Positions 25,850-34,413 of a DNA stretch of 64,000 bases are shown piece after piece. Positions within the stretch are counted from its first letter, which is position 1. Each line of letters starts with the position of its first letter. This DNA comes from a bacterium (GTDB taxonomy: Bacteria > Zhuqueibacterota > QNDG01 > DSAB01): NCBI GenBank assembly GCA_016931965.1, contig JAFGDT010000018.1:1-64000 (forward strand), written 5' to 3'. The notes below the pieces were generated by a model. That model worked only from the letters and a program-made list of their open reading frames with translations, did no database searches and was not told where the DNA came from. The position numbers were made by a program, and so were the translations under genes.

Positions 25850-27177
25850 GATGCCAGCTCCCTGACCAGATCATCCATTGCACTTTTTTTGACTGTTTCT
25901 GTTGCACATAAAAGATAATGGTCTTTTAATTGAGGATAATACTTTTCAATAGGCAGGCCGGCCACAATTTTTTTATTGAGCAGTCTTTGATACGTGTTTT
26001 GACCATTGGGAATAACAACGATAAATTCATTAAAAGTCGGGCCATCAAATGGAATGGTGAATCCGGCACTTTTCAATTCCTGTTTCAGGTACTCCGCTTT
26101 GTCGTGGTTCTGTTGAGCGATTACCCGAATGCCGGTGTTACCCGTGGAAGCCATGTACATGGCCGCCGTCATGGCGCAGAGGCCGTTGTTCGTGCAGATA
26201 TTTGACGTGGCTTTTTCCCGTCTGATATGCTGTTCGCGTGTGGCCAGTGTCAAAACAAATCCCATTTTCCCATCAGCATCTCTTGTTTTTCCGACAAGCC
26301 TTCCCGGAATCGACCGCATCAAATCGTTGGTGCTTGCGAAAATGCCGAGCCCCGGGCCACCAAAGGATTTGGGGATACCCAGGCTCTGACCCTCTCCGAC
26401 GACGAGGTCCGCACCAGACGATCCCGGCCCTTTTAAAATCCCATATGCGAGGGCTTCCGTGAAAGAGACAATCAGAATACCGTCTCTTCCATGGATTTTT
26501 TCACCGGCCGTTTTGAGATCTTCGATGACGCCGAAGAAATTGGGTGACTGTAGGGCCATACCGGCCAGATTTTCAATCGAATCCATCCTGTCCAGATCGG
26601 TTCGACCCTCCTTTGTGAAGGGGATTTCAACGATTTCATACTCTGTCGGACTGAAATAGGTCTTGACTACATCTCTGTAATGCGGATGGACCAAGCTCGA
26701 AACAGCCACACTTTTTTTCTCTTTTGATTTTCTCAGGCTGATGAGAAGGGCTTCTGCCAGCGCCGTGGCACCGTCGTAGTGAGAGGCTGTGGCAATGTCC
26801 ATTTCCAGCAGCTTTGTGATCAAGGTCTGGAATTCATAAATTCCCTGGAGTGTTCCCTGGCTGATCTCGGGCTGATAGGGGGTGTAGGCAGTTGAAAATT
26901 CGGATCTTCCCAGCAAATACCTGATCGAGGATGGAATATAATGATCGTATCTTCCGGCCCCCAAGAATAGGCTGTATTCCGGCGAGACGGCCGTTTTACC
27001 GGCCAGCTGCTCCATCTGTTCATCGAGTTCCCATTCGGTCAGAGGAGGGGGGAGGTTCAATGTGTTCTTTAATTTGTATTTTTCCGGTATGGTGGGAAAT
27101 AGTCCATCAATTGATTGGACACCCACCACCTGGAGCATCTCCTTGATTTCTTTTTCTGTATGCGGAAAATATCGCAA
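25846..27177 (-). CDS. gcvPA: Glycine decarboxylase P-protein subunit 1
   Basis: 443 residues with the N-terminal-half P-protein sequence (RYFPHTEKEIKEML, SFLGAGRYDHYIPS-like FLGAGRYDHYIP, AYTPYQPEISQGTLQ). It lacks the PLP lysine, which is in gcvPB. The start is a TTG at 27177 with AAGGATG 7 bases upstream, and it lies directly after gcvH. The two-gene form of P-protein is common in Firmicutes, Thermotoga and several diderm candidate phyla, in contrast to the single long GcvP of Proteobacteria. Confidence 0.95.
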   Translation of the reverse strand: MRYFPHTEKEIKEMLQVVGVQSIDGLFPTIPEKYKLKNTLNLPPPLTEWELDEQMEQLAGKTAVSPEYSLFLGAGRYDHYIPSSIRYLLGRSEFSTAYTPYQPEISQGTLQGIYEFQTLITKLLEMDIATASHYDGATALAEALLISLRKSKEKKSVAVSSLVHPHYRDVVKTYFSPTEYEIVEIPFTKEGRTDLDRMDSIENLAGMALQSPNFFGVIEDLKTAGEKIHGRDGILIVSFTEALAYGILKGPGSSGADLVVGEGQSLGIPKSFGGPGLGIFASTNDLMRSIPGRLVGKTRDADGKMGFVLTLATREQHIRREKATSNICTNNGLCAMTAAMYMASTGNTGIRVIAQQNHDKAEYLKQELKSAGFTIPFDGPTFNEFIVVIPNGQNTYQRLLNKKIVAGLPIEKYYPQLKDHYLLCATETVKKSAMDDLVRELAS

Positions 27178-27180
27178 GGG

Positions 27181-27579
27181 TCATCCTTTCAGTTCGACCA
27201 AGTAAGCGGCCTTATCAAGTAACGCATCCCATTCAGCCGGATGGGTCGGTTTGAGTTCGATAAGCCATCCTTCGGAATAAGGGTTCTGGTTAACCAGTTC
27301 AGGTGTTGATTCGAGCTCTTGATTCACTGCAACAACTTCACCTCCGACAGGCATGTAGATTTCAGATACCGCCTTTACCGATTCAACATTCCCGAATTCA
27401 TCTCCCTTTGAAAATGATTCTCCGATTTTCGGAAGCTCGACAAATACGATATCCCCCAACTGATTCTGAGCATAATCGGTGAGGCCGACTTTTATCGTTT
27501 TGCCGATTTTTTTGGCCCACTCATGAGTCTTGGTATATCTGATGTCTTCTGGCAAATTCAATTCGCTGATCTCTTTCAT
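27181..27579 (-). CDS. gcvH: Glycine cleavage system H protein
   Basis: 132 residues, the usual length. The lipoyl-carrying Lys69 is in NVESVKAVSEIYMP, with the supporting GLTDYAQNQLGDIVFVELP strand region. It shuttles the aminomethyl group between the P and T proteins in the cytoplasm. GGAG precedes the ATG. It lies 45 bases after gcvT and 3 bases before the gcvPA start. Its modification enzymes LipB and LipA are encoded further along the same operon. Confidence 0.96.
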   Translation of the reverse strand: MKEISELNLPEDIRYTKTHEWAKKIGKTIKVGLTDYAQNQLGDIVFVELPKIGESFSKGDEFGNVESVKAVSEIYMPVGGEVVAVNQELESTPELVNQNPYSEGWLIELKPTHPAEWDALLDKAAYLVELKG

Positions 27580-27624
27580 CGTTTATCTCCTCGTTTGATT
27601 CAAATCATACACATCTTTGATCCG

Positions 27625-28896
27625 TCACAGGATTGAAAGCATCTCTTTCATCGGTTTGCGGGCTGTTCTGTGAGGACGGATATCTTCGGTAATTTCCACC
27701 TTGATCTCCCTGCTGTTTGCCTTCAGAGTCAGTTCCGTCCCCGGTTTCAGATTTTTAGATACCTTTACGAAACCGCAGCTTAATCCTGTTGGATTGAAAT
27801 CTTCCGGCTTATCCGGAGAATTGATGCTGACGATTCGGTTATCTACCCGACCAATCGCCATATCAGTGACACAGGTGAGAACCGATCCGATGGCCTGTCC
27901 ATTTTGATCCATAACGGCCGTGTTTTTCCCTGCCGGTACTTTCCTGACGTTGAACCCAACAAAGGGATAGGTCCATTCAGGATTTTTAATTTTCAATAGA
28001 CTTTTTGAGCCGATAAACGTTTTTGTAAGACCTCTGTTCTGATCGTCGTAAGGCAAAGCAAAAGACCACGGTGTATTCAGAAAAGGCCAGTGACCGATAT
28101 CCTGGTGGGATAGAGGCAATACGGCTCCGGTTCGAAGGGAATCTCTGGCACCGAGACCGCATGGTAAAGGCTGGTATTTTTTTCCGGTTTCCATGATGTC
28201 GATCCACAGTGCTTCGATGTGCTCGGGTGTGATAAAGATTTCAAATCCGAATTCACCTGTATAACCTGATCGGGAGAGCAGGAGGGGTGTTCCATTTTTT
28301 AAGGTCACTTCGCGGCTTGATTCGATTTTATTATCAAAGAAACCTTTGAATGAAAAATAGGGGAAATTTGCGAACAGGCTTTTTGGCTCATTCATGATTT
28401 TGAGTAATATATCGGCTGATGCGGGACCTTGAATATCGATTTTGGCTATTTGATCTGTTAGATCTGTAATCATGACGTTCCGTTTTTTCATGTTGTCCCT
28501 TAAGTGTGCAGTGATGGTTGGACCCATTCCAGCATTTATGACAATCATAAAAAGCTGTTCACTCACTTGGTATATAATGGCATCATCAATGACGTAACCC
28601 TTTTCATTCAGGAAGACACCGTAAACACATCTGTTGACTGATATCGGTTTCTTATTTTGACCTATGCACCTATCCAGATCCCTTGAGAAGCATTCCTGAA
28701 GAAGATCTCGGCTATCTTGACCATCAACCAAAACGACAGCCATATGGCTGGTGTCAAATATACCGGCGTGATGTAAAACGGAGAGGTGCTCTTTTTTGAT
28801 GCCGGACGGGTACCAGAGCGGCATATGATACCCGCCAAAATCGGCCATGTGGGCACCATTGTGAATATGCCAGCTGTGCAGAGGTGTTTCTTTCAT
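27625..28896 (-). CDS. gcvT: Glycine cleavage system T protein (aminomethyltransferase)
   Basis: 423 residues, somewhat longer than the usual 365; the extra length is spread over the C-terminal domain. Family features are HMADFGGYHMPLWYPSG near the start, IFDTSHMAVV, the folate-site region SRSGYTGEFGFEIF, and GLGARDSLRTGAVLPL. It moves the methylene group to tetrahydrofolate and frees ammonia. It is the first gene of the six-gene gcv-lip operon. I looked for a glycine riboswitch in the 110 bases upstream and did not see its conserved core. Confidence 0.94.
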   Translation of the reverse strand: MKETPLHSWHIHNGAHMADFGGYHMPLWYPSGIKKEHLSVLHHAGIFDTSHMAVVLVDGQDSRDLLQECFSRDLDRCIGQNKKPISVNRCVYGVFLNEKGYVIDDAIIYQVSEQLFMIVINAGMGPTITAHLRDNMKKRNVMITDLTDQIAKIDIQGPASADILLKIMNEPKSLFANFPYFSFKGFFDNKIESSREVTLKNGTPLLLSRSGYTGEFGFEIFITPEHIEALWIDIMETGKKYQPLPCGLGARDSLRTGAVLPLSHQDIGHWPFLNTPWSFALPYDDQNRGLTKTFIGSKSLLKIKNPEWTYPFVGFNVRKVPAGKNTAVMDQNGQAIGSVLTCVTDMAIGRVDNRIVSINSPDKPEDFNPTGLSCGFVKVSKNLKPGTELTLKANSREIKVEITEDIRPHRTARKPMKEMLSIL

Positions 28897-29008
28897 GATT
28901 GGATTACCTTTTGGTGTCCATGCACCGAGGGTTTATGACAGGATGGATCAGTAATGAGCGTATTTTTTCTGTTCAGCAATACAATCTCTGAGTGTTTAGA
29001 AACAAACA

Positions 29009-31009
29009 TTATAAACTTACCTCACCATCTTGAATGTTATGAAAAGCAGCAAATCTTTCTATTTTGGTTGTTGCGAAATCTTCTGCAATAACCGGTTTTT
29101 GTCCCGCATTGGCGGCTGTTATTCTCTCTTCGCCGGCTTTCAATATTTTATGGAGCATCTGGGCGTATGACAGTCCAGCAATTTTAGCCATCTTGGCCAG
29201 ATGCCCATCCCAGCACCAGCCGGGATTTGGGTTGACTTCCAATAATCGCGGTGTGTTGTTTGCATCCAATCGCCAGTCAAACCTTGCGTAATCTCTGCAC
29301 TCCAGTCGTTCGAATAGTTTGATACAGCTTGCGATAAGGAATCGTTCTGTCTCTTCAGGCAAATTGGCAGGAATGGATTTAATTTGCCAATAAGGGGAAT
29401 CGGGAAGCCATTTCGCTTCGTATCCACAGATTTTAGGCAGCTCAGGAGGCAGAACTGAATAATCTTCCTCGATGATAGGTAAGGTTGTATACGATTCAGG
29501 TGGATTGCCAATGATCCCTACGCTGATGTCGTTGCCAGTAAGAAATTGCTCAACCAGAATCGGCTGATTATACCCAAATTTTTCTCTAACCAATAAAATC
29601 GCATTCTCCAGAGAAGACAAATCGTAACAGACATTGTGTTGTGTAATTCCGTAACTCGAATCACCAAAATTGGGCTTGACAATAACAGGGAAATAGAGTG
29701 ATAATTCTATAAAAGAAATATCTTCAGGTTTGATAATAAAAGCTTTTGGAACAGGGATATCCATTTCTTGTGCGATTCCGCGAACCAGCGATTTATCAAA
29801 ACAGTAACTCAGACATTGTGGCGTTCCTCCTGTATAGGGTAAATTGAGGATTTCCAGTAAAGAAGGGACGTGGAGCTCTTTAGAAGCCTCGTTGTTGTAT
29901 CCTTCGTCACACAGGTTGAAAACAAAATCCATCTTGCCTTTTATTTTTTGTAAATCCTGAATCATCGTTTCGTGTTGATTTAAATAAATAAAATGATATT
30001 CAGGCAACTCTGACAAAGCTCTTTTCAACTCGTTAATTGTGAAGAAATCGTCATCATCAAAGCTTGCAGCCGGTTTTACTTTATCTAATTTTCTGGGATC
30101 TCCCAACAGGACCACAACGGTTGTAGCGGCGCTTTTTTTCTTTACCGGCGTCCATTCTTTTTTCACGGTTGCCGTGACGATAATGCGTTTTGCCATCATT
30201 CCCAGATCCTGATTTCGCTTGGATTCGGTGATCATTTCTTGGTGAAATGTAACATCTTCAAAATTTGCACGCTTAAATAAATCGCTGAGACTGGTCTGCG
30301 TATATAGCCTTTCCGCGTAAAACTGATCGGCAATGACACCTTTTTTCACATGGGTAATGACCTCTCTCGAGATCAAACGCTCCTGGTTCTGGGATAGAGA
30401 TCGTTCTCTGCATACAAAATAATTTTTATCGATCCATTCCCAACTTCTGGACTGAAAATTGCTTTTCATGTAATCACCGTCTGTGACATCAATCAACACT
30501 TTCCCATAGGGTTTCAGCACGCGCATCACTTCACGGAGTACTTTTAAATCATCCTGCATGGATTCAAAGTAACCGAAACTGTTTCCTGCAATGATAACAA
30601 AATCAAATGTATCGGGAGGAAAAGGCAATTTTCTGGCGTCTCCTTCTTTAAATGTGACATTTCCTCCCTGTGTTTTATTAAGGTTCCGTGATCGGGTAAT
30701 CAAATAGTGTGAGCGATCCAATCCGATGATATTGCTGAATCCCCTTTTCGCGAGTTCCAGGGAGTGTCTTCCCTGTCCACAACAAAGATCGAGAATTGTA
30801 CTCTCTATTGGAGGCTTCAGTATTCCAGTAAATAAATCAATTTCATCTTTGGTAATATTTTCATCTTCAACGACATCTCCATCGGTTCTCAGGTAATTTG
30901 CATTAAAAATATTGCGCCACCAATCTGCTTTAACATAACTTTCCAGGTTCTCAACCGGTCCCAATAATTCGGGCCATTTGAATTTTTTTGATTTTGTTAT
31001 TTTAGCCAC
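29009..31009 (-). CDS. SAM methyltransferase fused to D-Ala-D-Ala ligase-like ATP-grasp
   Basis: 666 residues with two enzymes in one chain. Residues 60-285 are a class I methyltransferase: motif I LDLCCGQG (73-80), acidic GLDRS (98), KEGDARKLPF and FDFVIIAGNSFGYF. Residues 296-640 are an ATP-grasp domain of D-Ala-D-Ala ligase type: FNLCDEG, YTGGTPQCLSYCFDKS, PVIVKPNFGDSSYGI with Lys445, RFDWRL with Asp578 and LLEVNPNPGW with Glu591/Asn593. It would form a peptide-like bond using ATP and methylate a substrate, but which one is unknown. It is not a standard cell-wall Ddl. The gene stands alone, divergent from ftcD. Confidence 0.82.
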   Translation of the reverse strand: MAKITKSKKFKWPELLGPVENLESYVKADWWRNIFNANYLRTDGDVVEDENITKDEIDLFTGILKPPIESTILDLCCGQGRHSLELAKRGFSNIIGLDRSHYLITRSRNLNKTQGGNVTFKEGDARKLPFPPDTFDFVIIAGNSFGYFESMQDDLKVLREVMRVLKPYGKVLIDVTDGDYMKSNFQSRSWEWIDKNYFVCRERSLSQNQERLISREVITHVKKGVIADQFYAERLYTQTSLSDLFKRANFEDVTFHQEMITESKRNQDLGMMAKRIIVTATVKKEWTPVKKKSAATTVVVLLGDPRKLDKVKPAASFDDDDFFTINELKRALSELPEYHFIYLNQHETMIQDLQKIKGKMDFVFNLCDEGYNNEASKELHVPSLLEILNLPYTGGTPQCLSYCFDKSLVRGIAQEMDIPVPKAFIIKPEDISFIELSLYFPVIVKPNFGDSSYGITQHNVCYDLSSLENAILLVREKFGYNQPILVEQFLTGNDISVGIIGNPPESYTTLPIIEEDYSVLPPELPKICGYEAKWLPDSPYWQIKSIPANLPEETERFLIASCIKLFERLECRDYARFDWRLDANNTPRLLEVNPNPGWCWDGHLAKMAKIAGLSYAQMLHKILKAGEERITAANAGQKPVIAEDFATTKIERFAAFHNIQDGEVSL

Positions 31010-31123
31010 GTTGGATTCCTCTCTTGTTATAATCCATTTTTTTTTGAATATATGGTGTTCATCAAACCAAATGACGTATGGTTATATTTCATATTGTAGC
31101 ATTTTAATTTTGAGGTGGTTGTG
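31010..31123. promoter_or_regulatory. Upstream region of the fusion gene
   Basis: The first 110 bases of a 535-bp divergent spacer. It is AT-rich and should contain the minus-strand promoter of the methyltransferase-ATP-grasp gene, but I could not pick a convincing -35/-10 pair. Nothing else is visible here. Confidence 0.3.
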
Positions 31124-31240
31124 ATGCACGATATGATCTGTTTTTTTCTGGTATGGCACATGATCTTTATGGTGATAGGCATTCAGAAATGTGAAAAGCA
31201 CATGGCCCTTTTCGTCCTTCATGAGCGCCATTGTGCTTGA
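31124..31240 (+). CDS. Possible 38-residue His/Met/Cys-rich peptide
   Basis: A 38-codon frame has GAGGTGG five bases before its ATG. The product begins MHDMICFFLVWHMIFMVIGI, a plausible single membrane helix, followed by a polar tail ending HERHCA. It holds five His, five Met and three Cys, an unusual density of metal-ligand residues for its size. It lies alone between two divergent genes. No family is recognised. The Shine-Dalgarno sequence is the main evidence; chance remains possible for so short a frame. Confidence 0.33.
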   Translation: MHDMICFFLVWHMIFMVIGIQKCEKHMALFVLHERHCA

Positions 31241-31550
31241 TATGATGCTGTTTTTTTATATTTCTCCAATTAAAAAATTATTTTGCCAAATTATAACAAA
31301 TCATTTTTTTAATTACAAGTAAAAAATGCATTAAAGATTTAAAATTTTAATTTTTTATCATGTCACTCATGTTCAATAGGTATTGTATCCATTCCATCTA
31401 ACTCATTATATTTTAAAAGCCGGATAGGGCAATTAATGGTTTGAAAAGGTGCTTACCATTTTGTATATTAAAAAGAGGGGTGAATATTCGAACCATTGTC
31501 TGAGATGATATGATTCATTTCCGCGTATTGGTGGTTGGGGATAAGTGATT
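31241..31550. other. AT-rich non-coding spacer before ftcD
   Basis: About 310 bp of very AT-rich sequence (long A and T runs near 31290-31355). It should hold the ftcD promoter. No stable hairpin, repeat or small gene was seen. Confidence 0.4.
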
Positions 31551-32630
31551 ATGGAAAAATGGGTGAAATGTGTGCCAAACTTCAGTGAAGGCAGGGATCA
31601 AAGCATTATCCATCAGATTGGAGAAGTGATAGAAAATGTGGAAACCATTCATCTCCTGAACGTCGATTCGGGTATCAGCGTTAACCGAACGGTCATGACA
31701 TTTATTGGATTGCCGGACCATGCGGTTGAAGCGGCCTTCAGAGCGGTGAAGAAGGCTTCGGTTTTGATCGATATGTCAAAGCATCAAGGTATTCATTCTC
31801 GTATGGGTGGAACCGATGTCTGTCCGCTTGTTCCGATGATGGACACTACCATGGAAGAATGTATTGATCTGGCGAAAAAACTAGGCGACCGTATCGGCAG
31901 GGAGCTGGATATCCCTGTCTATTTATATGGAAAAGCAGCCATGATGCCCAGCCGAGTTAAGCTGTCCAATATCCGTCAGCGCGGATATGAGACCTTGCGC
32001 GAAAGGTTGAAGGATCCCGTGTTTGAACCGGATTTTGGTCCGATGAAATTCAATCCCAAAACCGGAGCAATCGCTGTTGGGGCCAGAGACGTCCTGCTGG
32101 CTTACAATGTCAATCTGAATACGCGGGATCCCCAGTTGGCTCAAAATATTGCCATGAATATTCGTGAGTCGGGTAGAGCCAAACGAGATGGGGAGGGAGA
32201 GATCGTCCGCGATGATGAGGGCAGGGCCGTTCAGATTCCCGGCAAGCTTCCATTTTGTCAGGCTTCTGGATGGTATATTGAAGAATATGATTGTGCACAG
32301 GTCACAATGAACCTGCTCAACTATCGGATCACGGGCTTTCATACTGCATTTGAGTCAGTCAAAGGAGAGGCAGAACGTTTGAGACTTGAGATTACAGGCA
32401 GCGAACTTATTGGTATGACACCAAAGCAGGCGCTTGTTGAGGCAGGTGAGTTTTATTTGAAAAAAGAGGGTAAAAAGGGTCATTTTACTGAAGAGGAAGT
32501 TATCCAGACTGCCATTTCTTCATTAGGGTTAAATCATACGGATCGGTTTCATCCGGATGAAAAAATAATTGAGTATGCTTTAGAAAAAAGAGGAATAGAA
32601 TCATACATTTGTTTTCCATTGAGTATCTAA
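31551..32630 (+). CDS. ftcD: Glutamate formimidoyltransferase
   Basis: 359 residues from the ATG at 31551 (a GTG two codons earlier is possible). The protein opens WVKCVPNFSEGRD, the family signature, with RTVMTFIG, HQGIHSRMGGTDVCPLVP and KFNPKTGAIAVGARDVLLAYN. It transfers the formimino group of formiminoglutamate to tetrahydrofolate, the last step of histidine breakdown. The cyclodeaminase domain is absent. No other histidine-use genes are in the window. Together with the nearby gcv operon it feeds the one-carbon folate pool. Confidence 0.92.
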   Translation: MEKWVKCVPNFSEGRDQSIIHQIGEVIENVETIHLLNVDSGISVNRTVMTFIGLPDHAVEAAFRAVKKASVLIDMSKHQGIHSRMGGTDVCPLVPMMDTTMEECIDLAKKLGDRIGRELDIPVYLYGKAAMMPSRVKLSNIRQRGYETLRERLKDPVFEPDFGPMKFNPKTGAIAVGARDVLLAYNVNLNTRDPQLAQNIAMNIRESGRAKRDGEGEIVRDDEGRAVQIPGKLPFCQASGWYIEEYDCAQVTMNLLNYRITGFHTAFESVKGEAERLRLEITGSELIGMTPKQALVEAGEFYLKKEGKKGHFTEEEVIQTAISSLGLNHTDRFHPDEKIIEYALEKRGIESYICFPLSI

Positions 32631-32637
32631 AAATGTA

Positions 32638-32666
32638 TTGACAATAAGCATTAAAGTTGGTATATT
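32638..32666 (+). promoter_or_regulatory. Consensus-like sigma-70 promoter of tRNA-Asp
   Basis: A perfect -35 TTGACA (32638-32643) is followed by a 17-base spacer and TATATT as -10 (32661-32666). The predicted transcription start would be about 25 bases before the mature tRNA. The -35 box begins 8 bases after the ftcD stop. Confidence 0.75.
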
Positions 32667-32699
32667 GAAAACCGTTTTGGAATAGAAACTTATTCAGCG

Positions 32700-32774
<75 letters not shown>

Positions 32775-32782
32775 CTTGTTCA

Positions 32783-32809
32783 AGCCCTTGATTTGGATTG
32801 TCAAGGGCT
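32783..32809 (+). terminator. Hairpin after tRNA-Asp
   Basis: A perfect 9-bp stem, AGCCCTTGA with TCAAGGGCT, has a 9-base loop and begins 9 bases after the tRNA end. It probably ends the tRNA transcript, although only a short T-rich tail follows. A diverged version of this hairpin recurs near 33475, there with a TTTTT tail. Confidence 0.6.
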
Positions 32810-32971
32810 GTTCTATACTATAGTAAAATCGCCCTTTTGGGAAACGCAAGTTTTTATCTTCTTAAGTGTTCAAAATAATAGAGATTTATTTGATGATTTG
32901 AAAAAAAATAAAGAATCATGTAACTTTTTTTGAATATCTACAGTCTTATATAATGGGAATCGAGAGGAAAT

Positions 32972-33175
32972 ATGGGAAAGACAACGATGAAACAAATCAC
33001 CAGAAATGAAGCTGAGTCATTGTTTCTGAACTCCGAGGTTGTCTCTTCCAATGTCGAACAACACCCAAAAGAGATGTCCATCCACCTCACTCTTGCCAAC
33101 AATCGTTCTTTCCTAGTTAAATACGACTTATTGGATCATAAAAAAAGGTATTTTATCATCAGTCCTGAAACGTAA
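32972..33175 (+). CDS. Small hypothetical protein
   Basis: 67 residues with GAGAGGAAAT directly before the ATG. It has no signal peptide or membrane segment and is soluble and mixed-charge (ITRNEAESLF, HLTLANNRSFLVKYDLL). The pattern suggests a small alpha-beta domain with two or three strands, but I do not recognise the family. It is a lone gene between the tRNA and a spacer. The ribosome-binding site and ordinary composition support it being real. Confidence 0.5.
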   Translation: MGKTTMKQITRNEAESLFLNSEVVSSNVEQHPKEMSIHLTLANNRSFLVKYDLLDHKKRYFIISPET

Positions 33176-33397
33176 TCGAATCGTACTTTCAATCAATATC
33201 ACATAAGATTCTAAGACAGATCAGCTTCTCAATAGCCATCGATGTGTTGTAAATAAACAATGGATTTTTAGTTACAGTGGCGATAAAGGTATGATCGGCA
33301 AAAGCATATCACACTATAAAATCTCTCCATTGACCAGTGTGTTTATCCTGATCGGAATATTTTTTAGGGACGGATGTCCCTGTTCATCAGATGGCCG

Positions 33398-33433
33398 GGA
33401 TATCCACCCCAGACGATCGTAGAGTGGATATCC
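33398..33433. repeat. Perfect inverted repeat
   Basis: GGATATCCAC at 33398-33407 and GTGGATATCC at 33424-33433 form a perfect 10-bp stem with a 16-base loop. A small hairpin, GGGAC-GGAT-GTCCC, lies just before it. The spacer between the two flanking small genes (33176-33627) has no supportable gene. Function unknown. Confidence 0.45.
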
Positions 33434-33474
33434 TTGCATTGAATATATTGTGTTCGGATTCTGCTCCGTTTATC

Positions 33475-33590
33475 AAGCCTTTGATTCACCATATTGAGGG
33501 CTTTTTCATTGTGTGGGGAAGACATGTTCTGTTTAAAAAGAGCAAGTTTTTTTATATTAACGTGTTCAAATGATAGTGAATCATTGTTTT
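33475..33590 (+). repeat. Diverged copy of the tRNA-Asp downstream sequence
   Basis: From CAAGCC at 33475 this stretch follows the order of 32781-32895: a hairpin of the same sequence type (AAGCCTTTGA...TTGAGGGCTT), then GCAAGTTTTT about 65 bases on, then GTGTTCAAA and a similar AT-rich tail. Identity is partial. The hairpin here has a proper TTTTT tail. It looks like an old duplication of the tRNA terminator region, and the bases just before it have only traces of tRNA-like sequence. Confidence 0.42.
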
Positions 33591-33627
33591 TATTCTTTCA
33601 AAAAGAAACAATCAAGAGGAGGATTAT

Positions 33628-34179
33628 ATGCGGTATTTACCTTTTTTAATCGGTGTTGTTTTCATACTGGGTGCCTGTATCGTCAGTGCTCAAGACAAGG
33701 CTGATTTTTCAGGCAAGTGGGTTCTTAATGCGGATGAGAGTGACATGGGAGGGCCTCCCGGTGGTGGAGCCCCTCCGGGTGGTGGGGAAGGTGGGCCACC
33801 GGCTGGTGGAAGAGGAGGCATGATGGGCGCTTCCAGATTGATCATTGCGCAGGAAGAGAACAAATTGACTGTCGAAACAGTTCGTCAGGGATTTGATGGC
33901 AGTGAAATGTCTACAGTTTCCGCCTATACACTGGACGGCAAATCGGGTACGAACACAAGTGATTTTGGTTCAACCACCTATGTGGCCAGTTGGTCGGATG
34001 ATGGCCAAATGCTCACTATCAAGTCTTCGATGACCATGTCAAGGGGTGATCAATCATTCACGATGGATACGACTGAAAAGTATTCATTGGCTGACGGAAA
34101 ACTTGTTGTTGAAACAACCCGTTCGACACCGATGGGTGACATGACCAGCAAAGCGGTGTATGATAAAGCGGAGGAGTAG
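33628..34179 (+). CDS. Secreted protein with Gly/Pro-rich insert
   Basis: 183 residues with GAGGAGG before the ATG. A signal peptide (YLPFLIGVVFILGACIVSAQ) could be cut by signal peptidase I after SAQ; the Cys inside it is less likely a lipobox. The mature part starts ADFSGKWVLNADES, like small lipocalin-type beta-barrel proteins. A Gly/Pro repeat tract occupies about residues 47-67. After it come beta strands (LIIAQEENKLTVETV, ASWSDDGQMLTIKSS, YSLADGKLVVETT). It is probably periplasmic; the function is unknown. A terminator follows. Confidence 0.72.
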   Translation: MRYLPFLIGVVFILGACIVSAQDKADFSGKWVLNADESDMGGPPGGGAPPGGGEGGPPAGGRGGMMGASRLIIAQEENKLTVETVRQGFDGSEMSTVSAYTLDGKSGTNTSDFGSTTYVASWSDDGQMLTIKSSMTMSRGDQSFTMDTTEKYSLADGKLVVETTRSTPMGDMTSKAVYDKAEE

Positions 34180-34216
34180 GATTTTTTAAGATCAACTTCC
34201 TTTATAGGTCTGTATG

Positions 34217-34254
34217 ATAAAGCCCGTGATGAAAGTGGTCATGGGCTTTATTTT
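34217..34254 (+). terminator. Intrinsic terminator
   Basis: ATAAAGCCC (34217-34225) pairs with GGGCTTTAT (34243-34251), and the stem extends inward by four more pairs including one G-T. T residues continue after the stem. It ends the transcript of the secreted protein gene just upstream. Confidence 0.75.
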
Positions 34255-34413
34255 CTGGTTTAAATATACCATCATGATACCAAAATATCGGTTGACTTTT
34301 ATTTATGAAATATTAATATTAATTTTACGCAACCGGGTGATAGAATACTGTCATTATAGTAAAGAGCATAGACATAATCTTATATTTTATGAATCAATAC
34401 AAAGGAGGATCCC

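Noticed and set aside
28897-29008. Glycine riboswitch upstream of gcvT
   Set aside because: The conserved aptamer core could not be found in these 110 bases on minus.
29009-31009. Reading the fusion gene as a standard D-alanine-D-alanine ligase
   Set aside because: The chain is twice as long, begins with a full methyltransferase, and lies away from any cell-wall gene.
33391-33573. A 60-residue plus-strand frame
   Set aside because: It spans the inverted repeat and the duplicated terminator sequence and lacks a ribosome-binding site.
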